From Lutimaribacter pacificus (GTDB taxonomy: Bacteria > Pseudomonadota > Alphaproteobacteria > Rhodobacterales > Rhodobacteraceae), in NCBI RefSeq assembly GCF_900142185.1, contig NZ_FQZZ01000002.1, positions 372,001 to 436,000 on the forward strand: a stretch of DNA of 64,000 bases, given 5' to 3'. A program made the translations under genes and the position numbers. The notes under the pieces are model-generated. The model was given only the letters and a program-made list of their open reading frames with translations, had not been told where the DNA came from and made no database searches. Positions 1 to 6,778 of this stretch are shown piece after piece. How positions within the stretch are numbered: position 1 is the stretch's first letter; each line of letters starts with the position of its first letter.

Positions 1-456
1 GGGATCGAGTTGCACCTGATCGGCCCGTTGCAGACCAACAAGACGCGGCAGGCGTTCGAGCTGTTCCAGGCGATCCATTCGGTCGACCGCCCCAAGCTGG
101 CGAACACCATCGCCCGCATCGCGCAGGAAGAGGGGCATTGCCCCGACCTGTTCATACAGGTGAACACCGGGGAAGAGCCGCAGAAGGCCGGTATCCTGCC
201 GGCGGATGCGGATGCGTTCATCGCCGAATGCCGCGATATGGACCTGCCCGTGCAGGGGCTGATGTGCATTCCCCCGGTCGAGGAAGAACCGTCGCTGCAT
301 TTCGCGCTGCTGGCAAAGATCGCCGCGCGCAACGGGCTGGCGGGGCTGTCGATGGGCATGAGCGGCGATTTCGAACGCGCCATCGCGCTGGGCGCGACCC
401 ATGTGCGCGTGGGCAGCGCGATTTTCGGGGAGCGTGTTGCCGCTCATCCGGCCTGA
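1..456 (+). CDS. yggS: YggS-family pyridoxal phosphate homeostasis protein (5' partial)
   Basis: The C-terminal 151 residues of a YggS/PROSC-type PLP-binding protein; the start lies before the window. HLIGPLQTNK near the left edge, FIQVNTGEEPQKAGI, and the closing block with SMGMSGDFERAI, VRVGS and IFGER are the family's conserved strands, the last being the PLP-phosphate-binding segment. The PLP lysine is in the missing N-terminal part. The family has no robust enzyme activity and is known for buffering PLP and affecting amino-acid and keto-acid metabolism in the cytoplasm. The frame is open from base 1 and ends in TGA. It points toward the minus-strand L,D-transpeptidase gene, with about 15 bp between the two 3' ends. 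Confidence 0.93.
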   Translation, partial: GIELHLIGPLQTNKTRQAFELFQAIHSVDRPKLANTIARIAQEEGHCPDLFIQVNTGEEPQKAGILPADADAFIAECRDMDLPVQGLMCIPPVEEEPSLHFALLAKIAARNGLAGLSMGMSGDFERAIALGATHVRVGSAIFGERVAAHPA

Positions 457-471
457 CGGTCGTTTTCCCGA

Positions 472-948
472 TCAGGGGACGATCAGGCGCGTGCCGGGGC
501 GGATGTTCTGCGCGATCCAGAGCAGGTGATCGCGGCGAAAGGCGATGCAGCCCTCGGTCGGGTAGTGCGGGCGGCGCCACTGGTGCAGGAAGATCGCCGA
601 GCCGCGCCCCGGAACGGCCTGCGGCCAGTTCCAGTCGGTCAGCAGCACGAGATCGTAGAGCGGATCGGCCCGGCGCAGGGTTTCGTGGCTGTGCGGATAG
701 GGCACGCGGACCATCCGGTTGTAATCCGGCTGACCCGGGTCGTCCGACCACAGGTCGGAGGGACGGATCGGCAGCGCCCAGCCTGCCGGCCGCGCCATCC
801 GGTCGGGGCGGTAGAGCAGCCCGGCGATGCAATGCATGCCGCGCGGGGTGGCGCCGTCGCCTTCGCGCTTGTCGCCGGTCAGCCCGCCGCGCCCGATGCT
901 GCAGGGCAGGCGGCGGCTCAGGAATCGCAGATGCGTGGGCGTCAGCAC
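472..948 (-). CDS. L,D-transpeptidase (YkuD domain) family protein
   Basis: A 158-residue YkuD-type protein. The catalytic signature is PTEGCIAF, with the nucleophile Cys at about residue 134 and the upstream His (FLHQW) at about 122. The N-terminal GRGG..KREGDGATPRG block is typical of the COG3786 branch. These enzymes make 3-3 peptidoglycan cross-links or anchor lipoproteins in the periplasm. No signal peptide is visible, as is common in this small-protein branch. I chose the GTG at 948. The longer reading frame reaches a GTG at 1035 that overlaps the ribA stop, but it would translate the hairpin-rich intergenic repeat at 958-1022 and has no family match there. The true start is therefore uncertain by a few codons. 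Confidence 0.8.
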   Translation of the reverse strand: MLTPTHLRFLSRRLPCSIGRGGLTGDKREGDGATPRGMHCIAGLLYRPDRMARPAGWALPIRPSDLWSDDPGQPDYNRMVRVPYPHSHETLRRADPLYDLVLLTDWNWPQAVPGRGSAIFLHQWRRPHYPTEGCIAFRRDHLLWIAQNIRPGTRLIVP

Positions 949-957
949 CAGGTCGGC

Positions 958-1022
958 CGGGCGGGAGGGGGCGCTGCCCCCTCGGCCTGCGGCCTCACCC
1001 CCGGGATATCGCCGGAGAGAGG
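958..1022. repeat. Dispersed intergenic hairpin element, copy 1
   Basis: Contains GGGGGCGCTGCCCC (self-complementary), then GGCCTGCGGCC (second hairpin), then CACCCCCGGGATAT and GGAGAGAGGAA. The same architecture recurs at 62091-62162, and parts recur at 15456-15490 and 56088-56145. It sits between ribA and the L,D-transpeptidase gene and probably acts as a terminator or mRNA stabiliser. Confidence 0.7.
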
Positions 1023-1031
1023 AAACCGGGG

Positions 1032-2126
1032 TCACAGCAGGTGGCCCGACTTGGCTGCCTTGGTGGCGAGATAGGCGCGGTTATGCGCGGTTTCGCCCAG
1101 TTTCAGCGGCACCCGTTCGACCACTTTCAGCCCGTGCTTTTCCATCATGGCGATCTTGCGCGGGTTGTTTGTCAGCAGGCGCACGGCGGAAAAGCCCATG
1201 GATTTCAGGATATCGGCGCCGAGGCGGAAATCGCGCTCGTCATCCTCGAACCCCAGCCGGTGATTGGCCTCGACCGTATCGAAGCCCTGATCCTGCAGGG
1301 AATAGGCGCGCATCTTGTTGGCCAGGCCGATGCCGCGCCCTTCCTGGTTGAGATAGAGTAGCACGCCCGCGCCGTTCGCGCCCATCTGCGCCAGCGCGCC
1401 GCGCAGTTGCGGGCCGCAATCGCATTTCAGGCTGCCCAGCACGTCGCCGGTGAAGCAGGCCGAATGCAGCCGCGCCAGCACCGGCTCGCTGCGCGCGGGC
1501 TGGCCGATTTCGAAGGCGTAATGTTCCTCGCTGCCATCGGCGGGGCGGAAGATATGCAGCCGGCCGGCCTCGGCCGCCTCGACGGGCAGGCGGGCAGAGA
1601 CCACCGGGTCGGGGTGGGGCGTCGCGGCCAGGAGCGGCGCAACCAGCGCGGCGGGCAGATGCGTGAGCGCCTGCGCCGCGGCAAATCCCGCCGGGTCGGG
1701 CAGGTCGAGCAGCAGCGCGGCGGGCAGCAGGCGCGCGGATTTCGCAAGGGTCAGCGCCAGCCGGTGCAGGTCTGCCGGGCCTTCGCGGTACGCGTGGAAC
1801 GGGCCTTTCATCGGCATGTCGAGATCGTCGGCGGGGTCGGCCACGGCCAGCACCCATGCCAGCCCGGCATCGGCGGGCAGGCGCAGCCGCGCGAGGTCGC
1901 CGTCATAGGGCCGCGCCTTGAGCGTTTCGGCGCGGCGCGCGGTGATCGCCAGAACCGGCGCGCCGCCCATGGCGCGCAGATCGGCGAGCCTGCCGGCGGT
2001 CAGCGTTTCCGCGGCCAGCGCCAGCGCCCCGCCGCCACCCTTACCCGTCAGCACGACCGGCACCCCCATGCGCAGGTCGGCGCGGGCGCGGGCCAGAAGT
2101 TCGGGTGGCGTGGGGGTGAAGCTCAT
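1032..2126 (-). CDS. ribA: GTP cyclohydrolase II with an N-terminal RibB-like domain lacking its acidic motif
   Basis: 364 residues. The C-terminal half is a complete GTP cyclohydrolase II, the first step of riboflavin synthesis from GTP. Zinc ligands are C224, C235 and C237 (CFTGDV...KCDC), followed by LNQEGRGIGL and LLTNNPRKI. The N-terminal ~180 residues align in outline with a DHBP synthase domain (ADLRMGVPVVL, LAAETLTAGRLADL), but the acidic DDEDRENEGD-type metal site is replaced by a glycine-rich TGKGGGG stretch. That half is therefore probably not catalytic (inference). The start at 2126 (MSFTPTPPELL) follows an AGGACAG ribosome binding site; an upstream ATG gives only a non-conserved extension. 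It is divergent from the response regulator gene. Confidence 0.92.
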   Translation of the reverse strand: MSFTPTPPELLARARADLRMGVPVVLTGKGGGGALALAAETLTAGRLADLRAMGGAPVLAITARRAETLKARPYDGDLARLRLPADAGLAWVLAVADPADDLDMPMKGPFHAYREGPADLHRLALTLAKSARLLPAALLLDLPDPAGFAAAQALTHLPAALVAPLLAATPHPDPVVSARLPVEAAEAGRLHIFRPADGSEEHYAFEIGQPARSEPVLARLHSACFTGDVLGSLKCDCGPQLRGALAQMGANGAGVLLYLNQEGRGIGLANKMRAYSLQDQGFDTVEANHRLGFEDDERDFRLGADILKSMGFSAVRLLTNNPRKIAMMEKHGLKVVERVPLKLGETAHNRAYLATKAAKSGHLL

Positions 2127-2282
2127 GCGCTGTCCTTTCGGACATGATTTAGCCGGTCCGTGCCGGATTTGAAACATATCTCGCGCAGGCTACACGTCCG
2201 CGTGAAGGGATTGCAGCATTTCTTGCAGCGGCGGCGCGGCACGCTCATTTCCGTTACCAGGCACGGCAAAGGAGGGCGTATC

Positions 2283-2969
2283 ATGGCGCAGCTCAAGAAA
2301 ATTCTGCTTGTGGACGATGACGAGGACCTGCGCGAGGCGCTGAGCGAGCAGCTTGTCATGACCGAGGATTTCGACGTTTTCGAGGCCGGCAACGGCAGCG
2401 AGGCGATGCAGAAGGCCAAGGAGGGGCTTTACGACCTGGTGATCCTGGACGTGGGTCTGCCCGACACCGACGGGCGCGAGCTGTGCCGGCTGATGCGCAA
2501 GCAGGGTGTCAAGGCGCCGATCCTGATGCTGACCGGCCACGACAGCGATGCCGACACGATCCTGGGGCTGGATGCGGGGGCGAACGATTACGTGACCAAG
2601 CCGTTCAAGTTCCCGGTTCTGCTGGCGCGCATCCGGGCGCAGCTGCGCCAGCACGAGCAATCCGAGGATGCGGTGTTCCAGTTGGGGCCGTACACGTTCA
2701 AGCCGGCGATGAAGATGTTGATCACCGAGGACGATCGCAAGATTCGCCTGACCGAGAAGGAAACCAATATCCTGAAATTCCTGTACCGCTCGGCCGAGGG
2801 GGTGGTGGCGCGCGATGTGCTGCTGCACGAGGTCTGGGGCTATAACGCCGGTGTCACCACGCACACGCTGGAGACGCATATTTACCGGCTTCGCCAAAAA
2901 ATTGAACCAGATCCGTCAAATGCTCGCCTTCTTGTGACCGAATCTGGAGGGTACCGTCTGGTAGCGTAA
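2283..2969 (+). CDS. OmpR/PhoB-family response regulator
   Basis: 228 residues: a receiver domain (about 1-120) with the acidic pocket LLVDDDED, phospho-acceptor Asp56 (VILDVGLPD) and the KPF lysine, then a winged-helix DNA-binding domain (about 130-228) with the conserved RLTEKE, LEVWGY-like (HEVWGYN) and THTLETHIYRLRQKIE elements. It is a cytoplasmic DNA-binding regulator. No histidine kinase gene lies beside it, so it is an orphan whose partner is unknown. The start was set at MAQLKKILLVDDD because the domain begins there; the frame is open upstream but not conserved. It is divergent from ribA across about 150 bp, and a terminator follows at 3081-3108. Confidence 0.92.
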   Translation: MAQLKKILLVDDDEDLREALSEQLVMTEDFDVFEAGNGSEAMQKAKEGLYDLVILDVGLPDTDGRELCRLMRKQGVKAPILMLTGHDSDADTILGLDAGANDYVTKPFKFPVLLARIRAQLRQHEQSEDAVFQLGPYTFKPAMKMLITEDDRKIRLTEKETNILKFLYRSAEGVVARDVLLHEVWGYNAGVTTHTLETHIYRLRQKIEPDPSNARLLVTESGGYRLVA

Positions 2970-2986
2970 GGTATTCCTGACTCCAC

Positions 2987-3000
2987 CTGATCCAGATCAA
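2987..3000. promoter_or_regulatory. FNR/FnrL-like box
   Basis: CTGATCCAGATCAA matches the FNR consensus TTGAT-N4-ATCAA at 9 of 10 defined positions. It lies 18 bp after the response regulator stop and about 40 bp before a short hairpin-terminator segment, so it could drive a small transcript or act on the gene before it. No regulator data are available from sequence alone. Confidence 0.45.
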
Positions 3001-3034
3001 GGCATATGATCGTATACAGGTTAAGTTGACCCTA

Positions 3035-3108
3035 TCCCGCCGCATATCCGGGTAATGATATGCACCTCCCTGTTGGACCTGGCCCGGGCTTTGCCCGGGT
3101 CTTTTTTT
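3035..3108 (+). ncRNA. Candidate small RNA with CCUCCC motif
   Basis: A 7-bp stem-loop GCATATC/GATATGC (3042-3048 with 3057-3063, loop of 8) is followed by an unpaired GCACCTCCCTG and a strong intrinsic terminator (3081-3108). Hairpin, anti-Shine-Dalgarno pyrimidine stretch and terminator together are the usual plan of a trans-acting sRNA. The 5' end is a guess, set about 41 bp from the FNR-like box centre. The segment could instead be just the 3' UTR of the response regulator gene. Confidence 0.4.
3081..3108 (+). terminator. Rho-independent terminator
   Basis: CCCGGGC-TTT-GCCCGGG stem with a three-base loop, followed by TC and seven T residues. It ends transcription before xthA. Confidence 0.85.
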
Positions 3109-3228
3109 GGCGGCATGGCCCGGCGCGGTCATGGCCATCGTTGCGGAGGGCCGGTTTTCGCCCCCTCCCATCCGGTTCGTGCCTGTGCTAGGCCAGCGTC
3201 CAGACCCAACCGATCAGGAGATGCGCCG

Positions 3229-4017
3229 ATGCCCTTTACCCTTGCCACGTGGAACATCAACTCGGTCCGGTTGCGCGCGGGGCTGGTCGAAAAGCTGCTG
3301 CGCGAGGAGGGGCCGGACGTGCTCTGCCTGCAGGAATGCAAAAGCCCGGTCGACAAGATCCCCGCCGATCTGTTCTCGGCGCTGGGATACGGCCACATGA
3401 TCGCGCGGGGGCAGAAGGGGTATAACGGCGTCGCCATCCTGTCGAAGCTGCCGATCGAGGATGTGGGCGATATGGATTTCGCCGGTCTCGGCCATGCGCG
3501 GCACGTGGCGGGACGGCTGGAAAACGGGGTCGTCATCCACAATTTCTATGTGCCCGCGGGAGGCGATGTGCCGGACCGCGCGGTGAACGAGAAATTCGGG
3601 CAAAAGCTGGATTACCTGACAGAGATGCGTGACTGGTTCCATGGCGACCGGCCCGAAAAGGCGATCCTGGTGGGCGATCTGAACATCGCCCCGCGCGAGG
3701 ATGACGTGTGGTCGCACAAGCAGTTGCTGAAGGTGGTGAGCCATACGCCCATCGAGGTCGAGCACCTGGGCCAGGCGCAGGAGGCCGGCGGCTGGGTCGA
3801 TGTCACGCGGGCCGATATTCCCGAGGGGCAGCTTTATTCCTGGTGGTCCTATCGCGCGCGCGACTGGGACGCTGCCGACAAGGGCCGACGGCTGGATCAC
3901 GTCTGGGCCACCGCGGATATCGCCAATGCGGGCCATGGCAGCCGCATCCTGCGCGATGTGCGTGGCTGGGAAAAACCCAGCGACCACGCGCCGGTTTTCG
4001 CGGAGTTCGACCTGTAG
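3229..4017 (+). CDS. xthA: Exodeoxyribonuclease III
   Basis: 262 residues of the ExoIII/AP endonuclease family: ATWNINSVR at the N-terminus (metal-binding Asn), LCLQECKS (metal Glu), VGDLNIAP (catalytic Asp and Asn) and the closing SDHAPV (catalytic His). The enzyme cuts at abasic sites and removes 3'-blocked ends in base excision repair. The start ATG at 3229 has AGGAG eight bases upstream; the frame is open further back through the terminator but without homology. Length is normal for the family. It is followed by the cnoX-like gene on the same strand after an 82-bp gap. Confidence 0.95.
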   Translation: MPFTLATWNINSVRLRAGLVEKLLREEGPDVLCLQECKSPVDKIPADLFSALGYGHMIARGQKGYNGVAILSKLPIEDVGDMDFAGLGHARHVAGRLENGVVIHNFYVPAGGDVPDRAVNEKFGQKLDYLTEMRDWFHGDRPEKAILVGDLNIAPREDDVWSHKQLLKVVSHTPIEVEHLGQAQEAGGWVDVTRADIPEGQLYSWWSYRARDWDAADKGRRLDHVWATADIANAGHGSRILRDVRGWEKPSDHAPVFAEFDL

Positions 4018-4099
4018 GGCCGGGTCGCCCAATCCCCCTTTGAATTCCCGCACGCGAAGGCGCATATAGGGGCAAAGTTGCGAAAGGATGCATAGGACC

Positions 4100-5026
4100 A
4101 TGCTGGAACTTGGGCAAAACACCCCCGATGCAAGCGATCTGATCAAGGATGTGGGCGAAGAGGCGTTCATGGCCGAAGTGGTCGATGGCTCGGCCGAGGT
4201 GCCGGTGATCGTCGATTTCTGGGCGCCGTGGTGCGGCCCGTGCAAGACGCTGGGCCCGATGCTGGAAGATGCCGTGAAGGCCGCGAAAGGCGCGGTAAAG
4301 ATGGCCAAGGTGAACGTGGACGAGGCACAGCGGCTGGCCAGCGCGCTGGCGCAGCAGGGGCTGCCGCTGCAGTCGATCCCGACGGTTGTCGCCTTCTACC
4401 AGGGTCGGCCGGTGGACATGTTCCAGGGCGCGGTGCCGCAATCCGAGATCAAGGCCTTCATCGAGCGCGTGGTGCAGGCCGCGGGCGGCGATGCCAGCGG
4501 CGGGCTGGACGAGGCCGTGGCCGCCGCCGAAGAGATGCTCGCGCAGGGCGCGGTGGCCGATGCCGCACAGACCTTTGCCGCGATCCTGGGCGAAGAGCCG
4601 GCGCATGCCGAGGCCTATGCCGGGCTGGTGCGCTGCCATATCGCCTCGGGGCAACTGGACGAGGCCGAGGCGGTGCTGAACGGCGCCCCCGCCGAGATCG
4701 CCACCAGCGCGCCCATCGAGGCCGCGAGGGCCCAGCTTGAACTGGCGCGGCAGGCCGAGGGGGCCGGGCCGCTGGACGATCTGCGTGCGCAGGTCGAGGC
4801 CGATCCCGGTGACCACCAGGCGCGCTATGATTACGCGCAGGCGCTTTATGCCAAGGGCAAGGGCGAAGAGGCGGTGGAGCAGTTGCTGGAGCTTTTCCGC
4901 CGTGACCGCGAGTGGAACGACGGTGCCGCGAAGGCGCAGCTTTTCACCATTTTCGAGGCGCTGAAACCCAACGATCCGGTGGTTCTGAACGGCCGTCGCA
5001 AGCTTAGCTCGATGATATTTGCCTGA
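4100..5026 (+). CDS. CnoX-like thioredoxin with C-terminal TPR region
   Basis: 308 residues. The N-terminal thioredoxin fold (about 15-120) carries an intact WCGPCK active site (Cys45, Cys48) and the cis-Pro region SIPTVVAF. The C-terminal half is an alanine-rich helical TPR-like region (about 130-305). This is the YbbN/CnoX layout, a holdase that hands clients to GroEL/DnaK. Unlike E. coli CnoX, which lacks the CxxC pair, this protein should be redox active. An ATG four codons upstream is also possible; MLELGQ is preferred because family members start there. It precedes a Lon-domain protein and Trm112 with tight spacing, a proteostasis-looking cluster. Confidence 0.88.
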   Translation: MLELGQNTPDASDLIKDVGEEAFMAEVVDGSAEVPVIVDFWAPWCGPCKTLGPMLEDAVKAAKGAVKMAKVNVDEAQRLASALAQQGLPLQSIPTVVAFYQGRPVDMFQGAVPQSEIKAFIERVVQAAGGDASGGLDEAVAAAEEMLAQGAVADAAQTFAAILGEEPAHAEAYAGLVRCHIASGQLDEAEAVLNGAPAEIATSAPIEAARAQLELARQAEGAGPLDDLRAQVEADPGDHQARYDYAQALYAKGKGEEAVEQLLELFRRDREWNDGAAKAQLFTIFEALKPNDPVVLNGRRKLSSMIFA

Positions 5027-5052
5027 CCCGTTTCGGGGCCTAGTTCTGAGGC

Positions 5053-5700
5053 ATGGCAAAACCGTTCGACTTTCCCGATGTGATACCGGTCTTTCCATTG
5101 CCGGGGGCGCTGCTGCTGCCGCGCGCCCGGCTGCCCCTGCATATCTTCGAACCGCGTTACCTTGCGATGCTGGAGGATGCGCTGAAGGTGCCGGACCGGA
5201 TGATCGGGATGATCCAGCCGGTCCGGGGGCGCGAGTCGAAACACGGCCCGGCCCTGCACCGGATCGGCTGCGCGGGGCGGGTGACGCAGTTTTCGGAAAC
5301 CGAGGACGGGCGCTATCTGATCACGCTGACGGGCGTGTCGCGGTTTCGCGTCATGGACGAGATCGAGGGCTTTACCCCCTATCGCCGGGTGCGCGCCTCG
5401 TGGGACGGGTTCGACCGCGACCGCGGCGCCGAAGAGGGTGACAGCAGTTTCAACCGCGATGCGCTGATGGCGCTTCTGCATCGCTATTTCTCGGCGCGCA
5501 GCCTGAATACCGACTGGGAGTCGCTGCGCGAGGCGGATGACGAATTGCTGGTCAACTCGTTGTCGATGCTGCTGGATTTCGATATCGAGGACAAGCAGGC
5601 GCTGCTGGAGGCGCCGTGCCTGACCACCCGGCGCGAGACCCTGATGGGGCTTCTGGAATACGCGCTGCGCGGTGGCGACGGCAAAGAGGTGATGCAATGA
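5053..5700 (+). CDS. Lon N-terminal (LAN) domain protein
   Basis: 215 residues made almost entirely of the Lon substrate-binding domain: [26 protein letters not shown] is the recognisable opening (positions about 8-33), with the [14 protein letters not shown] and LTGVSRFRV strands following. No ATPase or protease domain is present, as is usual for these stand-alone LON-domain proteins, whose role is unclear. It lies 26 bp after the CnoX-like gene and its TGA overlaps the ATG of the Trm112 gene (ATGA), which indicates translational coupling. Confidence 0.9.
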   Translation: MAKPFDFPDVIPVFPLPGALLLPRARLPLHIFEPRYLAMLEDALKVPDRMIGMIQPVRGRESKHGPALHRIGCAGRVTQFSETEDGRYLITLTGVSRFRVMDEIEGFTPYRRVRASWDGFDRDRGAEEGDSSFNRDALMALLHRYFSARSLNTDWESLREADDELLVNSLSMLLDFDIEDKQALLEAPCLTTRRETLMGLLEYALRGGDGKEVMQ

Positions 5701-5882
5701 GCGACGAGCCGCAACTGTTCGACCGCCGGATGCTGGAGGCGCTGGTCTGCCCGAAATCCGGCGCGGTGCTGGAATACGATGCCGAGCGGCAGGAGCTGAT
5801 TTCCCGGGCGGCGCATCTGGCCTATCCGATCCGAAACGGCATCCCCGTCATGCTGGTGGACGAGGCGCGCCTGCTGGATTGA
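5697..5882 (+). CDS. Trm112 family protein
   Basis: A 61-residue protein with [28 protein letters not shown] and DEAR, the fold of the Trm112/YcaR family. Bacterial members are small, often metal-binding partners of methyltransferases or of unknown role. Only one of the four usual zinc cysteines is retained (Cys18), so metal binding is doubtful. The start overlaps the previous stop in ATGA. A 45-bp repeat follows. Confidence 0.88.
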   Translation: MSDEPQLFDRRMLEALVCPKSGAVLEYDAERQELISRAAHLAYPIRNGIPVMLVDEARLLD

Positions 5883-5913
5883 GCGGGGGCGGGGGTGGCG
5901 TCGGAACGACGCA

Positions 5914-5958
5914 CCCCGCCCGGAACAGCCGCGCAGCGGCCCGGGCATCGCACGGCCG
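5914..5958. repeat. 45-bp dispersed repeat, copy A
   Basis: Identical over 45 bases to the reverse complement of 36467-36511. It contains a nested hairpin: GCCCGG / CCGGGC (5918-5923 and 5941-5946) enclosing GCCGC-GCA-GCGGC. It lies between the 3' ends of the convergent Trm112 and SDR genes, so a bidirectional terminator role is plausible. Confidence 0.8.
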
Positions 5959-6004
5959 GGGGGCCTGCGTTGCCCTCTGTTGCGGTTACCCGAAGGGGAG
6001 CTGT

Positions 6005-6748
6005 TCAGATGCAGCGCCCGCCGTCCACTTCCATCGCGACGCCGGTGATCATGCTGGCCTCGTCCGAGCACAGGAAACAGGCGGCGTTGCCCATGTCCTC
6101 GGGGGTGGAAAAGCGGCCGATCGGAATGGTCGACAGGAATTTCGCGCGCATCTCGGGTGTGTCCTCGCCCATGAAACTGGCCAGCAGCGGCGTTTCCCCC
6201 GCCACCGGGCACAGCGCGTTGACGCGCACCTGCCGGGGCGCGAGTTCCACCGCCATCGTCTTGGTCGCCGTGATCATCCAGCCTTTGGACGCGTTATACC
6301 AGTTGAGGTTCGGGCGTGGCGACAGCCCGGCGGTGGAGGCCACGTTCAGGATCGCGCCGCCGCGGGGTTTCATATGCGGCACCAGCGCGCGGGCGGTCAG
6401 GTAGACGGATTTGCAGTTCACCAGGAAAACGTGGTCGAATTCCTCGTCCGTCACGTCCTCCATCGGTTTGGGCATATGCGTGACGCCGGCGTTGTTCACC
6501 AGGATGTCGACATGCCCCATCCGCGACAGCGCGGTTTCGGCCATGTCGGCCACCGCGCCGCCATTGGCCACGTTGCAGGCGTATCCGAAGGCGCCGCCGC
6601 CCACCTCTTCGGCAAGGCCGTCGGCGCCGTCGGCGTTGAGGTCCACGATCATCACCCGCGCGCCTTCGGCCGCGAACTTGCGCACGATGCCGGCGCCGAA
6701 ACCGCTGGCGCCGCCGGTGACGATGGCGGTTTTTCCGTCGAGTCTCAT
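6005..6748 (-). CDS. SDR-family NAD(P)-dependent oxidoreductase
   Basis: 247 residues, a classical short-chain dehydrogenase/reductase: TGGASGFGAG at 11-20, an acidic residue at the end of strand 2 (VDLN, Asp36) that favours NAD, NNAG at 85-88, and the catalytic Ser138, Tyr151 and Lys155 (YNASK). The substrate is not predictable. It lies 31 bp after the YcaQ-like gene and has its own AAGGAGAA ribosome binding site. It probably forms the tail of the peptide-transporter/aldehyde-dehydrogenase operon, which suggests oxidation of an alcohol or ketone from the imported compound. Confidence 0.9.
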   Translation of the reverse strand: MRLDGKTAIVTGGASGFGAGIVRKFAAEGARVMIVDLNADGADGLAEEVGGGAFGYACNVANGGAVADMAETALSRMGHVDILVNNAGVTHMPKPMEDVTDEEFDHVFLVNCKSVYLTARALVPHMKPRGGAILNVASTAGLSPRPNLNWYNASKGWMITATKTMAVELAPRQVRVNALCPVAGETPLLASFMGEDTPEMRAKFLSTIPIGRFSTPEDMGNAACFLCSDEASMITGVAMEVDGGRCI

Positions 6749-6778
6749 TGTCTTCTTCTCCTTGCTGATGCGGCACGC

